Numbered from the stretch's first letter, positions 1 through 8,330 are shown. The stretch: DNA of 37,509 bases from an uncultured Prevotella sp. (GCA_934196725.1 CAKPWR010000021.1:1-37509), one strand, 5' to 3'. Numbers and translations are program-made. The notes: generated from the sequence alone by a model not told the origin.

Positions 1-1998
1 TTCTTATATTCAGATCATGACATCTTCCTCCGTGAGATGGTTTCCAACGCTGTGGATGCTACACAGAAGTTGAAGACTCTCGCAGCTCAGGGCGACTTCA
101 AGGGTGAGATTGGCGACACTACTGTACGTATCTCTCTCGACGAGAAGGCTGGTACCCTGACTATCAGCGACCGTGGTATCGGTATGACAGAGGAGGAAAT
201 CGATAAATATATCAACCAGATTGCATTCTCAGGCGTAACAGACTTCCTCGACAAGTATAAGGAGAATGCCAACGCCATCATCGGTCACTTCGGTCTCGGT
301 TTCTATTCTTCTTTCATGGTAGCAAGCAAGGTGGAAATCATCACCAAGAGCTACAAAGAGGGTAGTAAGGCTGTAAAGTGGAGCTGCGACGGTTCACCAG
401 CTTTCGAAATCGAGGACGCTGACAAGGCTGAGCGCGGTTCTGATATCGTTCTCCATATCGCTGACGACTGCAAGGAATTCCTCCAGAAGAGCAAGATTGA
501 GGAACTTCTGAACAAGTACTGCAAGTTTATGGCAGTGCCTGTAGCCTTCGGTAAGAAGACAGAGTGGAAGGATGGCAAGAACGTGGAGACAGACGAGGAT
601 AACATTATTAATAATGTGGAGCCTCTCTGGACCAAGACTCCTAGCACCCTGAAGGATGAGGACTACAAGAAGTTCTATCACACTCTCTATCCAATGCAGG
701 ACGACCCATTGTTCTGGATTCATCTGAACGTAGATTTCCCATTCAATCTGACGGGTATTCTCTACTTCCCACGCATCAAGAACAGCATCGACATGCAGCG
801 CAACAAGATTCAGCTCTATTGCAACCAGGTGTTCGTAACAGACCAGGTAGAAGGCATCGTTCCTGAGTTCCTGACCCTGTTGCATGGTGTCATCGACTCA
901 CCGGATATCCCATTGAATGTGAGCCGTAGCTACTTGCAGAGCGATAGCAACGTGAAGAAGATTTCAACTTACATCACTAAGAAGGTAGCTGATCGCTTGA
1001 ACTCAATCTTCAAGGAGAACCGCAAGGAATTCGAGGAGAAGTGGGATGACCTCAAGCTCTTCATCAACTACGGTATGCTTTCACAGGATGACTTCTACGA
1101 CCGTGCCAAGGACTTCGCTCTCTTGAAGGATGTAGAGGGCAAGTACTTCACTTACGAGGAGTACAAGACGCTGATTAAGGACAACCAGACTGATAAGGAT
1201 GGCAATCTGGTATATCTCTATGCCAACAACAAGGAGGAGCAGTATTCTTACATTGAGGCTGCCAAGCAGAAGGGTTACTCAGTGCTCCTGATGGAAGGTC
1301 AGTTGGATACTCCAATGGTCAATATGTTGGAGCAGAAGTTGGAGAAGAGCCGCTTCACCCGTGTGGATGCAGATATCATCGACCGACTCATCGTGAAGGA
1401 AGATGCCAAGAAGACAGATTTGACAAAAGACCAGTCTGACAACTTGACAGAGGTGTTCCGTTCTCAGATGCCAAAGCTCGACAAGGCAGAGTTCTTCGTA
1501 GAGATTCAGGCATTGGGCGAACAGAATCAGCCAGTGCTTATCACTCAGAATGAGTACATGCGCCGTATGAAGGCGATGAGCCAGTTCCAGACAGGTATGA
1601 ACTTCTATGGTCAGATGCCAGACAGCTACAACATCGTATTGAACTCTGACCATGCTCTGGTGAAGAAGGTCTTGGAGGATGCTGAGGCTAACACCGCTGA
1701 TGCATTGAAGCCAATCCTTGCAGAGATCAAGGGTCAGGAAGCTCGTCTCGCTGTGCTTCATCAGGAGCAGGGCAAGAAGAAGCCGGAAGAGATTACCCAG
1801 GAGGAGAAGGATGATGTTCACAACACAGAGAAGGCTATCAGCGATGAGAAGGCTAAGCGCAATGATATCATCTCCGGTTATGCCAAGAACAACAACATTG
1901 TTCATCAGCTCATCGACCTTGCCCTGTTGCAGAACGGTATGCTGAAGGGTGCTTCTCTCGACGCTTTCCTGAAGAGAAGTGTGGATATGATTAAGTAA
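1..1998 (+). CDS. htpG: Molecular chaperone HtpG (Hsp90 family), 5' end cut by the window edge
   Basis: ATP-dependent cytosolic chaperone of the Hsp90 family. The frame is open from base 1 (FLYSDHDIFLRE leads into MVSNAVDA), so the gene starts outside the window and only some tens of N-terminal residues are missing; the ATG at 37 is internal. GHKL ATPase motifs are visible: the ExxSNAxDA helix (REMVSNAVDA), DRGIGM, and the glycine-rich lid segment GHFGLGFYSSFMV. The middle domain carries the conserved NVSRSYLQSD segment that includes the catalytic arginine. Length of the remaining part, about 665 residues, matches bacterial HtpG. A strong hairpin terminator follows the stop codon, so the gene ends its transcription unit. 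Family assignment is certain; its promoter is not in view. Confidence 0.98.
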   Translation, partial: FLYSDHDIFLREMVSNAVDATQKLKTLAAQGDFKGEIGDTTVRISLDEKAGTLTISDRGIGMTEEEIDKYINQIAFSGVTDFLDKYKENANAIIGHFGLGFYSSFMVASKVEIITKSYKEGSKAVKWSCDGSPAFEIEDADKAERGSDIVLHIADDCKEFLQKSKIEELLNKYCKFMAVPVAFGKKTEWKDGKNVETDEDNIINNVEPLWTKTPSTLKDEDYKKFYHTLYPMQDDPLFWIHLNVDFPFNLTGILYFPRIKNSIDMQRNKIQLYCNQVFVTDQVEGIVPEFLTLLHGVIDSPDIPLNVSRSYLQSDSNVKKISTYITKKVADRLNSIFKENRKEFEEKWDDLKLFINYGMLSQDDFYDRAKDFALLKDVEGKYFTYEEYKTLIKDNQTDKDGNLVYLYANNKEEQYSYIEAAKQKGYSVLLMEGQLDTPMVNMLEQKLEKSRFTRVDADIIDRLIVKEDAKKTDLTKDQSDNLTEVFRSQMPKLDKAEFFVEIQALGEQNQPVLITQNEYMRRMKAMSQFQTGMNFYGQMPDSYNIVLNSDHALVKKVLEDAEANTADALKPILAEIKGQEARLAVLHQEQGKKKPEEITQEEKDDVHNTEKAISDEKAKRNDIISGYAKNNNIVHQLIDLALLQNGMLKGASLDAFLKRSVDMIK

Positions 1999-2068
1999 TA
2001 CGGTCATTATAAGACGTATATAACTTTACGAGATGTAACATTTCAGGTTACAAATTGTTTCTATAATA

Positions 2069-2109
2069 TGTGCTAAATGTTTCAAAGCAGACATTTAGCA
2101 CATTTTTTT
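2069..2109 (+). terminator. Rho-independent terminator after htpG
   Basis: A perfect 12-bp inverted repeat (2069-2080 and 2091-2102, arm TGTGCTAAATGT) with a 10-nt loop is followed by a run of seven T. It lies 70 nt after the htpG stop codon and just before the promoter of the next gene. Confidence 0.9.
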
Positions 2110-2119
2110 ATCTCATTTC

Positions 2120-2151
2120 TTTGGTGATGCTATCTGTTTTTCGTACCTTTG
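2120..2151 (+). promoter_or_regulatory. Bacteroidetes-type promoter of the ECF sigma gene
   Basis: TTTG at 2120-2123 and TACCTTTG at 2144-2151 are 20 nt apart, matching the Bacteroidetes -33/-7 consensus (TTTG, TAnnTTTG). The first ATG of the sigma gene follows 24 nt downstream. Confidence 0.75.
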
Positions 2152-2175
2152 CAATACAATTAACGTAAAAACATA

Positions 2176-2727
2176 ATGATCAAAAACACCATCATGGAAC
2201 AAAACATTGAATCTAAGCACAGCATCATAGCTGAATATTATATAGAGTGCTACGACGAATTAAAAGCGTTTGTAGCTTCTCGCTTGCTGGGGGATGAAAA
2301 AGCCGAGCAAGCAGAAGATATCGTGCAGAATGTTTTTGTGCGCTTGTTGAAGATGGATTGTATGATTTCGCGTATTACTTTACCTTGTCTGGTATATACT
2401 ACAGCACGCAATCTTATTTTTGATTATTGGCGTCACAGGCATAGTTTGGAAAAATACGAGTATGTGATCCGGACTACTGATTGGCAGAGCAAGTATGTAG
2501 ACGATGTTGATTCCATCTATTCTGTCCATGAGGTTCAAAGAATATTGGAAAATGGTATAGCAAGACTTTCGGAGAAACAAAGTCGTGTCTATCGGTTAAG
2601 TCTGGAGGGAATGCAGGTGAGTGATATTGCTTTGCAATTGAATATAAAATATAAGAATGCAGAATATTATTTAGGTATGGCGCGTAAGAATGTGCGCAGA
2701 TTCGTGAAAAAGGAAATGGCTTCTTAG
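2176..2727 (+). CDS. ECF-type RNA polymerase sigma-70 factor
   Basis: Alternative sigma factor of the extracytoplasmic-function type (183 aa, usual size). Sigma region 2 spans roughly residues 22-90, with the acidic helix AEDIVQNVFVRLLK and the aromatic/basic NLIFDYWRHRH segment that contacts the -10 region. Region 4 helix-turn-helix spans roughly 125-178 (LSEKQSRVYRLSLEGMQVSDIA). Bacteroidetes ECF genes are often followed by a FecR-type anti-sigma gene and a SusC/SusD pair. Here the next gene is a convergent small lipoprotein, so neither a partner nor a target is visible. The start at 2176 is the first ATG after the promoter; the ATG at 2194 is a possible alternative. What it regulates cannot be read from the sequence. 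Confidence 0.93.
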   Translation: MIKNTIMEQNIESKHSIIAEYYIECYDELKAFVASRLLGDEKAEQAEDIVQNVFVRLLKMDCMISRITLPCLVYTTARNLIFDYWRHRHSLEKYEYVIRTTDWQSKYVDDVDSIYSVHEVQRILENGIARLSEKQSRVYRLSLEGMQVSDIALQLNIKYKNAEYYLGMARKNVRRFVKKEMAS

Positions 2728-2791
2728 TTTTTATATGGGTATAAGAAAAGAAAATTATGTGTATAAGATAGGAAATATGTGTGTAAAATAG

Positions 2792-2836
2792 AAAAAGGTG
2801 TCAGCAATTTCATCAGAGAATGGCTGGCACCTTTTT
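2792..2836. terminator. Bidirectional terminator between convergent genes
   Basis: 14-nt arms at 2792-2805 and 2823-2836 pair with a single G-U. The arms begin with AAAAA and end with TTTTT, so the hairpin has a U tract in both directions. It separates the sigma factor gene (plus) from the small lipoprotein gene (minus). Confidence 0.85.
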
Positions 2837-2838
2837 GT

Positions 2839-3225
2839 TTAGTTTTGCTTGAAGGCGACAACATGAGTCAGCGCCTTGTCCATATAGAATGTCTGTGTGA
2901 GCTCTTGCTGTTTGCCATCCTTGTCGGTCAACTTATAAGTGGCCCTTATATATAATAAGGTGTCGGTAATGGCATTGTCATTATAGCTGATGTCTTTCTT
3001 GATGTATGGCAAAGTGCTCATCTCCTTGCGCATCGATTTTACTTTATCCATGTCAATCATGGCTGTAGGAGTGAGATTGCTGAATCGCTCATAGCTGCAG
3101 TCATTATCGGTTGCAAGGTTTTCATCCAGGAAATCCTTGACCAGCGACTTGGCTTTGTACTGGTCTCCACAGGAGGTGAGAGCCAATACAAGGCCTAATG
3201 TCAATACATATAATATCTTTTTCAT
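2839..3225 (-). CDS. Small lipoprotein of unknown function
   Basis: A 128-residue exported lipoprotein. The start is set at the ATG at 3225 (MKKILYVLTL), because the nine upstream residues of the longer frame precede a normal signal peptide and AGGAT sits just before this ATG. The lipobox is ALTSC, with the lipidated cysteine at about residue 19. The mature part is hydrophilic, with a beta-rich C-terminal half (TLLYIRATYKLTDKDG). I do not recognise a family. It lies 36 nt after the pepD stop and probably shares that transcript; a strong hairpin follows it. Location would be the outer or inner membrane, facing the periplasm or the surface. Confidence 0.85.
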   Translation of the reverse strand: MKKILYVLTLGLVLALTSCGDQYKAKSLVKDFLDENLATDNDCSYERFSNLTPTAMIDMDKVKSMRKEMSTLPYIKKDISYNDNAITDTLLYIRATYKLTDKDGKQQELTQTFYMDKALTHVVAFKQN

Positions 3226-3261
3226 ATCCTGAGAATGTGGGAAATGAAACAATATCAGTTG

Positions 3262-4719
3262 TTATTTCACGCTGCGGAGAATGTCCAGCAAGTGATCCCA
3301 TACCATCTGGACGGTAGGAATCAGAAGAGCCTCGTCTGGAGTGTGGACATTGCGAAGGGTAGGACCGAAGCTTACCATGTCGAGGTCTGGGTAACGCTCA
3401 GAGAAGAGACCGCACTCCAGGCCAGCGTGGATTCCCTTTACCAATGGCTCCTTGCCGAAGAGCTTTTCGTAACTCTTCACGGTGATGTCGGTCAGCTTGC
3501 TGTTGGCACGCATCTTCCATGCAGGGTATTTTCCGCCAACGTTTACCTCGGCTCCAGCCAGGAGGAATGCTGCCTTTACGGTGTTGGTCATATTATCCAG
3601 GTTGCTCATCACGTTACTGCGCTGGGAAGCCACGATATTGATGCTGTTCTCATCAGTAGCAACGCTAGCCACGTTACTGGATGTCTCAACCATCTCGGCA
3701 AGAGCCTCGTCCTGACAGTTGGTAAGAGGACCATTGTCTACAGCCTGCAAAGCCATGATGAACTTATCTGCAACAGTTTTTTCGATGACAGGAGCTGCGT
3801 CGGCAGAACCCATGTTGAACTGCATAGACTGTTCTGTGACATGGAATTCATCCTCTACCTCTGAAGCGAAGATGTTCCAATCAGCACGTACCTGCTCTTT
3901 AGCCTCATTCTTGACAGCGAAGACAATCTTGCCGTCGCGAGGAATGGCATTGTGCATCTTGCCGCTGTTGAAGCTAACCAGACGGAGTTCACCATTGAGC
4001 TTTTCGTTCTCCAGGAAGAGGAAACGGGCGAGCAACTTGATGGCGTTGGCGCGTTTCTTGTTGATGTCATCGCCAGAGTGACCACCGTTGAGACCCTTCA
4101 AGGAAGCCTCCATGAAGAAATAACCTGCAGGAACCTCCTCACGGTTGAAGTGGAAGGTTGCCTTGGTAGTCTGACCGCCGGCACATGATACGAAAATCTG
4201 TCCCTCGTCCTCAGAGTCGAGGTTAATGAGCATCTTGCCTGTCATGAAACCAGCCTTCATGCCAACGGCACCTGTCAATCCGGTTTCCTCATCACGGGTG
4301 AAGACGCACTCGATAGGTCCGTGCTCGATATCGTCGGCAGCGAGGATGGCAAGTTCGATGGCACAGCCGATACCGTCATCAGCACCGAGGGTAGTACCCT
4401 TTGCCTTCAGCCATTCACCGTCTACGTAGCTCTGGATGGCATCCTTATGGAAGTCGAACTCTACGTCTACCAATTTATCGCAAACCATATCCATGTGGCT
4501 CTGGAGGATGATGGTGTCAGCATTCTCATATCCAGGAGTTGCTGCCTTGCGGATGAGAACGTTTCCTGTTTCGTCGACCAAAGTCTCGAGCTGATGGCTT
4601 TTGCCGAATTCCTTCAAGTACTCAATCATGTTTTCCTCATGCTTGGAAGGGCGAGGTATTTCGTTGATTTTAGCGAACTGCTCAAACACGAGAGCAGGTT
4701 TTAATTCTTTTTTTTCCAT
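3262..4719 (-). CDS. pepD: Aminoacyl-histidine dipeptidase / cytosol non-specific dipeptidase (M20C)
   Basis: Cytosolic zinc metallopeptidase that hydrolyses Xaa-His and other dipeptides. The 485-aa length and motifs fit the PepD family: the metal ligand and catalytic Asp motif QSHMDMVCDK (H75, D77), the bridging aspartate in LGADDGIG (about D114), and the catalytic/metal glutamates in TRDEETGLTGAVG (E144, E145). A late histidine lies in IHAGLECGLF. It is followed at 36 nt by a small lipoprotein gene, likely in the same operon, and is divergent from the small membrane protein at 4846. A weak -7-like TATCTTTG on the minus strand lies at 4839-4832. Assignment is firm. Confidence 0.97.
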   Translation of the reverse strand: MEKKELKPALVFEQFAKINEIPRPSKHEENMIEYLKEFGKSHQLETLVDETGNVLIRKAATPGYENADTIILQSHMDMVCDKLVDVEFDFHKDAIQSYVDGEWLKAKGTTLGADDGIGCAIELAILAADDIEHGPIECVFTRDEETGLTGAVGMKAGFMTGKMLINLDSEDEGQIFVSCAGGQTTKATFHFNREEVPAGYFFMEASLKGLNGGHSGDDINKKRANAIKLLARFLFLENEKLNGELRLVSFNSGKMHNAIPRDGKIVFAVKNEAKEQVRADWNIFASEVEDEFHVTEQSMQFNMGSADAAPVIEKTVADKFIMALQAVDNGPLTNCQDEALAEMVETSSNVASVATDENSINIVASQRSNVMSNLDNMTNTVKAAFLLAGAEVNVGGKYPAWKMRANSKLTDITVKSYEKLFGKEPLVKGIHAGLECGLFSERYPDLDMVSFGPTLRNVHTPDEALLIPTVQMVWDHLLDILRSVK

Positions 4720-4775
4720 TTATTTATATATTTATGTTATTTTGTTTTGAATTTTCTATTATTTCTTTATTTTAT

Positions 4776-4806
4776 TTTGAGTTTTCCTCGAAAAATCGTA
4801 CCTTTG
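4776..4806 (+). promoter_or_regulatory. Promoter of the small membrane protein-ompH-nth operon
   Basis: TTTG at 4776-4779 and TACCTTTG at 4799-4806 are separated by 19 nt, a close match to the Bacteroidetes consensus. The first ATG is 40 nt downstream. Confidence 0.8.
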
Positions 4807-4831
4807 CAACGCGAAGTGCACTAAGGCACTG

Positions 4832-4839
4832 CAAAGATA
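4832..4839 (-). promoter_or_regulatory. Possible -7 element for pepD (divergent)
   Basis: Read on the minus strand this is TATCTTTG, fitting TAnnTTTG, about 110 nt upstream of the pepD start. No convincing -33 TTTG is found at the right distance. Together with the plus-strand -7 it makes an imperfect dyad (CTTTGCA ... TGCAAAG) across the divergent promoters. Confidence 0.35.
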
Positions 4840-4845
4840 ATAAAA

Positions 4846-5040
4846 ATGGTAAAATTAATGTTATTAAGTCTGTTAATAATTGCTATAGCAATGGCATTAT
4901 TTAGCGTGAAATTGATTTTCAAGAAGAATGGTAAGTTTTCTTCCCAGCATGTTCACGATAATCCGGGCTTGCGAAAGATGGGCATCCACTGTGTGGTAGA
5001 TCAGGATCGCGAGGCACGTGAAGCCAATAAGGCTTATTAG
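4846..5040 (+). CDS. Small single-span membrane protein, unknown function
   Basis: A 64-residue protein with one N-terminal hydrophobic segment (about residues 3-22) followed by a basic stretch (KLIFKKNGKF) and a hydrophilic tail (HVHDNPGLRKMGIHCVVDQDREAR). The basic residues after the span suggest the tail is cytoplasmic. The start follows a strong promoter and it heads an operon with the OmpH-like gene (71 nt later) and nth. From memory, similar short proteins are widespread in Bacteroidales, but I cannot name a function. Confidence 0.8.
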   Translation: MVKLMLLSLLIIAIAMALFSVKLIFKKNGKFSSQHVHDNPGLRKMGIHCVVDQDREAREANKAY

Positions 5041-5111
5041 AAATATGAATGAATAGAATTCCGGGAGTAAGGAATTAATAAGTAGAAATATAAATTATAA
5101 AATACAGGAAA

Positions 5112-5723
5112 ATGAAAAAGAACATTTTGAGTTCAGTGGCTATTGCTGCTGTTGCTGCTTTGTCATTGGCATCTTGCAACAAGTCACAGCCTCAGGTTGA
5201 GGCTAAGTCAGAGAGCAAGGCTTCTGCTGAGTTGAAGATTGCATACGTTGAGGTTGACTCAATCATGACTCAGTATACTTTTGCTAAGGAGTATGCTGCC
5301 TTGTTGGAGAAGAAGGGACAGAATATCCAGGCTACTATCGCCCAGAAGGGCCAGCAGTTGCAGGCTGCTGCTGCTAATTTCCAGCAGAAGATTCAGCAGA
5401 ATGCATATACCCGTGAGCAGGCTGAGGCTATTCAGGCTGGTCTTCAGAAGCAGAACAACGACCTTCAGGGATTGCAGCAGCGTTTGAGCAATGAATTTGC
5501 TGCTGAGCAGGATAAGTATAACAAGGCTCTCCATGACAGTATTGCCAATTATCTTGCTAGATATAACAAGGATAAGAAGTACAGCATCATCTTCTCAAAG
5601 AGTGGTGATAACCTGCTCTATGCTGACAAGGCTTACGATATTACCAGCGAGGTTATTGCCGGCTTGAACAAGGCTTACAAGGGTAAGTTGAAGGGTGCAG
5701 AGAAAACTCCTGCTAAAAAATAA
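5112..5723 (+). CDS. OmpH/Skp-family periplasmic chaperone, lipoprotein form
   Basis: A 203-residue protein resembling OmpH (Skp), the periplasmic chaperone that holds unfolded outer-membrane proteins. The N-terminal signal peptide ends in the lipobox LASC, with the cysteine at residue 22, so this version is predicted to be lipid-anchored, unlike soluble E. coli Skp. The core (about residues 40-185) starts with the typical KIAYVEVDSIM strand. It continues with long Gln/Ala-rich coiled-coil arms (about 60-145) and closes with KYSIIFSKSGDNLLYADKAYDIT, a characteristic OmpH ending. nth begins 5 nt after its stop, so the two are co-transcribed. The fold assignment is strong; the exact clients are unknown. 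Confidence 0.92.
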   Translation: MKKNILSSVAIAAVAALSLASCNKSQPQVEAKSESKASAELKIAYVEVDSIMTQYTFAKEYAALLEKKGQNIQATIAQKGQQLQAAAANFQQKIQQNAYTREQAEAIQAGLQKQNNDLQGLQQRLSNEFAAEQDKYNKALHDSIANYLARYNKDKKYSIIFSKSGDNLLYADKAYDITSEVIAGLNKAYKGKLKGAEKTPAKK

Positions 5724-5728
5724 ACAAT

Positions 5729-6376
5729 ATGCTTCGTAACGAAAGATACGATTTTATATTGAATCACTTCAGAGATGCGCTGCCGAATGTGACTACCGAG
5801 TTGCAATTCGGTAGCGCATTTCAACTTCTGGTGGCTACCTTGCTTTCGGCTCAATGTACTGATAAGCGCATCAATATGGTTACGCCGGCTCTCTTTGCCC
5901 GTTATCCTGATGCTCATCACATGGCACAGGCAAGCGAGGAGGATATTTATGAACTGATCAGTTCCGTAAGCTATCCTAATGCCAAGGCAAAACATCTTGC
6001 ACAGATGTCCCGTCAATTGGTGGAGATGTTTGGAGGCGAAGTGCCTGAGGCTGCTGAAGATCTGGTGAAATTGGCTGGAGTGGGGCGTAAGACAGCAAAC
6101 GTGATTCGTGCCGTTTGGTTCGGCCATGCTACGATGGCGGTGGATACGCATGTCTATCGTGTAAGCCATCGTATGGGATTGGTGCCTCGTACTGCTGATA
6201 CTCCCCGTAAGGTGGAGGATTATCTGATGAAGCATATTCCTGCAGAGGATATTCCGAATGCTCATCATTGGATTCTGCTGCATGGCAGATATATCTGCAA
6301 GAGTGCCAAGCCGCTTTGTGATAAATGCTTTTTCAATGAGCATTGCCCTAAACAATTAAAGGACAGTAAGCTTTAG
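5729..6376 (+). CDS. nth: Endonuclease III (DNA glycosylase/AP lyase)
   Basis: Base-excision repair enzyme that removes oxidised pyrimidines and cleaves AP sites. The 215-aa length is typical. The helix-hairpin-helix LAGVGRKTANVI carries catalytic lysine K121, and the catalytic aspartate is D139 in AVDTHVYRV, matching E. coli K120/D138. The C-terminal [4Fe-4S] loop is intact with C190, C197, C200 and C206 (spacing 6-2-5). Only 5 nt separate it from the upstream OmpH-like gene, so it is translated from the same message. Downstream is a long inverted repeat shared with the convergent aroC gene. Confidence 0.98.
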   Translation: MLRNERYDFILNHFRDALPNVTTELQFGSAFQLLVATLLSAQCTDKRINMVTPALFARYPDAHHMAQASEEDIYELISSVSYPNAKAKHLAQMSRQLVEMFGGEVPEAAEDLVKLAGVGRKTANVIRAVWFGHATMAVDTHVYRVSHRMGLVPRTADTPRKVEDYLMKHIPAEDIPNAHHWILLHGRYICKSAKPLCDKCFFNEHCPKQLKDSKL

Positions 6377-6382
6377 ATAATG

Positions 6383-6445
6383 ATTAGTGATTAGTTAGTA
6401 GTGATTAGTTTGTTAATCACTAATCACTACTAACTAATCACTAAT
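6383..6445. repeat. Inverted pair of 7-nt-period elements between nth and aroC (family 3)
   Basis: A perfect 27-bp inverted repeat (6383-6409 and 6419-6445, 9-nt loop) lies between the convergent stops. Each arm is itself a run of four 7-nt units (ATTAGTG, ATTAGTT, AGTAGTG, ATTAGT-). The right arm begins at the aroC stop codon and the left arm begins 6 nt after the nth stop. Read from either gene it places stop codons in all three frames. It can form a very stable hairpin, but there is no long T run, so a terminator role is only possible. A looser four-unit copy occurs after hisA. Confidence 0.85.
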
Positions 6446-7569
6446 TAAAGTTTTATGGTTTTATTCATTAGATAGTTATCCAGGATAACCATGGCTGCCA
6501 TTGCCTCTACTACAGGTACGGCTCTAGGCAATACGCATGGATCATGTCGGCCGCGGGCTGTAAGTTTGGTTGGATTTCCTTCTAAATCTACAGTGTCCTG
6601 TTCCATCAATAGAGTGGCTACAGGCTTGAATGCAATCCGGAAATAGATATCCTGACCATTGCTCAAACCGCCCTGGATACCTCCGCTATGATTACTCCTG
6701 GTCGTGATGCGGGCTGCAACATCCTGGTTGACGGAACTGTCTGCAGCTAGATCGGCGCTTTCATTCTTAGGAACAAACACATCATTCTGTTCACTTCCAC
6801 GGGCGGTAACGCCAGCGAACCCCTCTCCATATTCAAAACCCTTCACGGCATTGATGCCGAGCATGGCTGCACCCAATTGTGCATGGAGCTTGTCGAATTC
6901 CGGTTCTCCCAGTCCCGCAGGGCATCCCTTAATCACGCATGTGATGATGCCGCCAATGGTATCACCGTCGGCTTTAACCTGGGCAATGAGATCTTCCATC
7001 TCCTTGGCTTTAGCCTGGTCCGGACAACGTACCGGATTGTCTTCAATGGTGTTGAGGTCATACAGATGGTAATCATTCTTCAAGGCGATGCTTCCCACTT
7101 GAGATGTATAAGCTGTGATGCTGATGCCCAACTGGCGGAGTGCCAACTTGGCAAGGGCGCCACCCACGCAGCGTGAGATGGTGATGCGGGCTGATGAACG
7201 TCCGCCTCCACGATGGTCTCTGATGCCATACTTCTCGTTGTAGGTGAAGTCGGCATGTGATGGGCGGAACAGACAGCGCATATTCTCATAGTCTTGAGAA
7301 TGCTGGTTCTGGTTTCGTACTTCAAAGCCGATAGGTGTTCCCGTTGACTTTCCTTCGAAGACACCACTTAGAAATTCCACCTTGTCTGCTTCCTTTCGGG
7401 CAGTAGTAATGTGACTTTGTCCAGGGCGGCGACGATTAAGTTCGCTCTGGATAAAGTCCATGTCTATGTCGATGCCTGCAGGGAAACCGTCGATGACGCC
7501 TCCCACTGCTATGCCGTGACTCTCTCCGAAAGTGGTGAGAGTGAAAAGATTGCCAAATGTATTCCTCAT
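6445..7569 (-). CDS. aroC: Chorismate synthase
   Basis: Last common step of the shikimate pathway: 5-enolpyruvylshikimate-3-phosphate to chorismate, needing reduced FMN. The N-terminus [19 protein letters not shown] is diagnostic, so the start is placed at 7569 (374 aa); the longer frame adds 41 residues that do not fit the family. Other family signatures visible are [34 protein letters not shown] and the C-terminal [17 protein letters not shown]. The preceding gene on the strand is slyD, with a 126-nt gap that holds a 7-bp stem. The frame ends inside the inverted repeat shared with nth. Confidence 0.98.
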   Translation of the reverse strand: MRNTFGNLFTLTTFGESHGIAVGGVIDGFPAGIDIDMDFIQSELNRRRPGQSHITTARKEADKVEFLSGVFEGKSTGTPIGFEVRNQNQHSQDYENMRCLFRPSHADFTYNEKYGIRDHRGGGRSSARITISRCVGGALAKLALRQLGISITAYTSQVGSIALKNDYHLYDLNTIEDNPVRCPDQAKAKEMEDLIAQVKADGDTIGGIITCVIKGCPAGLGEPEFDKLHAQLGAAMLGINAVKGFEYGEGFAGVTARGSEQNDVFVPKNESADLAADSSVNQDVAARITTRSNHSGGIQGGLSNGQDIYFRIAFKPVATLLMEQDTVDLEGNPTKLTARGRHDPCVLPRAVPVVEAMAAMVILDNYLMNKTIKL

Positions 7570-7643
7570 TGTCCTATGTATGATATAGAGGCTTGTTCTT
7601 CCCATGATGATAGGGTAGGTAAGCCTCATGAGTTGATATGAAG

Positions 7644-7677
7644 AGCGGCTATCCCAATTTTGCTTGAGACAGCCGCT
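7644..7677. other. Short stem-loop in the slyD-aroC gap
   Basis: AGCGGCT (7644-7650) and AGCCGCT (7671-7677) pair as a 7-bp GC-rich stem with a 20-nt loop. No T tract follows on the minus strand, so this is not a standard terminator. It could be an attenuator-like or RNA-processing structure in the intercistronic message, or chance. Confidence 0.35.
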
Positions 7678-7695
7678 ATAGTTTATTCTCAAATA

Positions 7696-8292
7696 TTACT
7701 TGTTGCAATCGCAGCCGCCTTCGCAGTTGCCGTCCTTGCAGTCGCCACCACAGTTGTCGCAACTGCCACCGCAACCACCAGCTTCACCGCTGATCATCTG
7801 AGCCATCTTAGCGATTTCCTCAGCTGTTGCCTCACGGCTTTCCAATACCTGACCGCAGAAGTTGAGCTTCAAACCAGCCAATGGATGGTTGAGGTCGCAT
7901 GTAACCTTCTCGTCGGTGATATTCTTAACGACAGCATTGAAGTGGTTGCCGTCCTCGTTCTGCAATGGGATGATGGCACCAACCTGTACGTGCTGAGCAT
8001 CAAACTGGCCATTGATAGTAAAGATCTGCTTGTCGAGATCGAGTACTCGCTCGTCATAGTGGAGACCGTAAGCCTGATCTGGCTCCAGCTCAAAGTCGAA
8101 CTCCTCGCCCTTTTCAAGATTTACCATCTTCTCTTCGAATGCAGGCAATGTTACGCCCATGCCGCTGATGAAGATGAAAGGACGCTCGTCAGTTGTACGC
8201 TCGATGAGCATTTCTTCACCGTTATTACCTTTAGTTACATCGTAGAGTGCATAAGACACTACGATAAATTTGTTCTTGTTGTTTGATTCCAT
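7696..8292 (-). CDS. slyD: FKBP-type peptidyl-prolyl isomerase, SlyD-like
   Basis: Cytosolic prolyl isomerase/chaperone of the SlyD type (198 aa). The FKBP core includes EEMLIERTTDERPFIFISGMG and LPAFEEKMVNLEKGEEFDFEL, where the insert-in-flap domain begins, followed by DLNHPLAGLKLNFCGQVLE, typical of SlyD. The C-terminal tail from about residue 170 is a metal-binding type tail with seven cysteines spaced by Gly, Asp and Asn, and no histidine. In E. coli the SlyD tail is His- and Cys-rich and binds nickel. It is probably co-transcribed with the upstream 95-aa gene (72-nt gap) and aroC. Confidence 0.93.
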   Translation of the reverse strand: MESNNKNKFIVVSYALYDVTKGNNGEEMLIERTTDERPFIFISGMGVTLPAFEEKMVNLEKGEEFDFELEPDQAYGLHYDERVLDLDKQIFTINGQFDAQHVQVGAIIPLQNEDGNHFNAVVKNITDEKVTCDLNHPLAGLKLNFCGQVLESREATAEEIAKMAQMISGEAGGCGGSCDNCGGDCKDGNCEGGCDCNK

Positions 8293-8330
8293 TATTATTT
8301 ATGTTTTTTTATTTTGTCTTGTTGTGATAC

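Noticed and set aside
394..885. 163-aa minus-strand frame inside htpG
   Set aside because: Antisense shadow of htpG; low-complexity composition, no start signals, no family features.
1279..2007. 242-aa minus-strand frame over the end of htpG
   Set aside because: Antisense shadow; Leu/His-rich composition typical of reverse-complemented Glu/Lys codons.
3235..3864. 209-aa plus-strand frame inside pepD
   Set aside because: Antisense to a clear dipeptidase gene; no promoter or family motif.
6445..7692. Longer 415-aa aroC start
   Set aside because: The extra 41 residues precede the universal MRNTFGN start and cover the stem-loop region after slyD.
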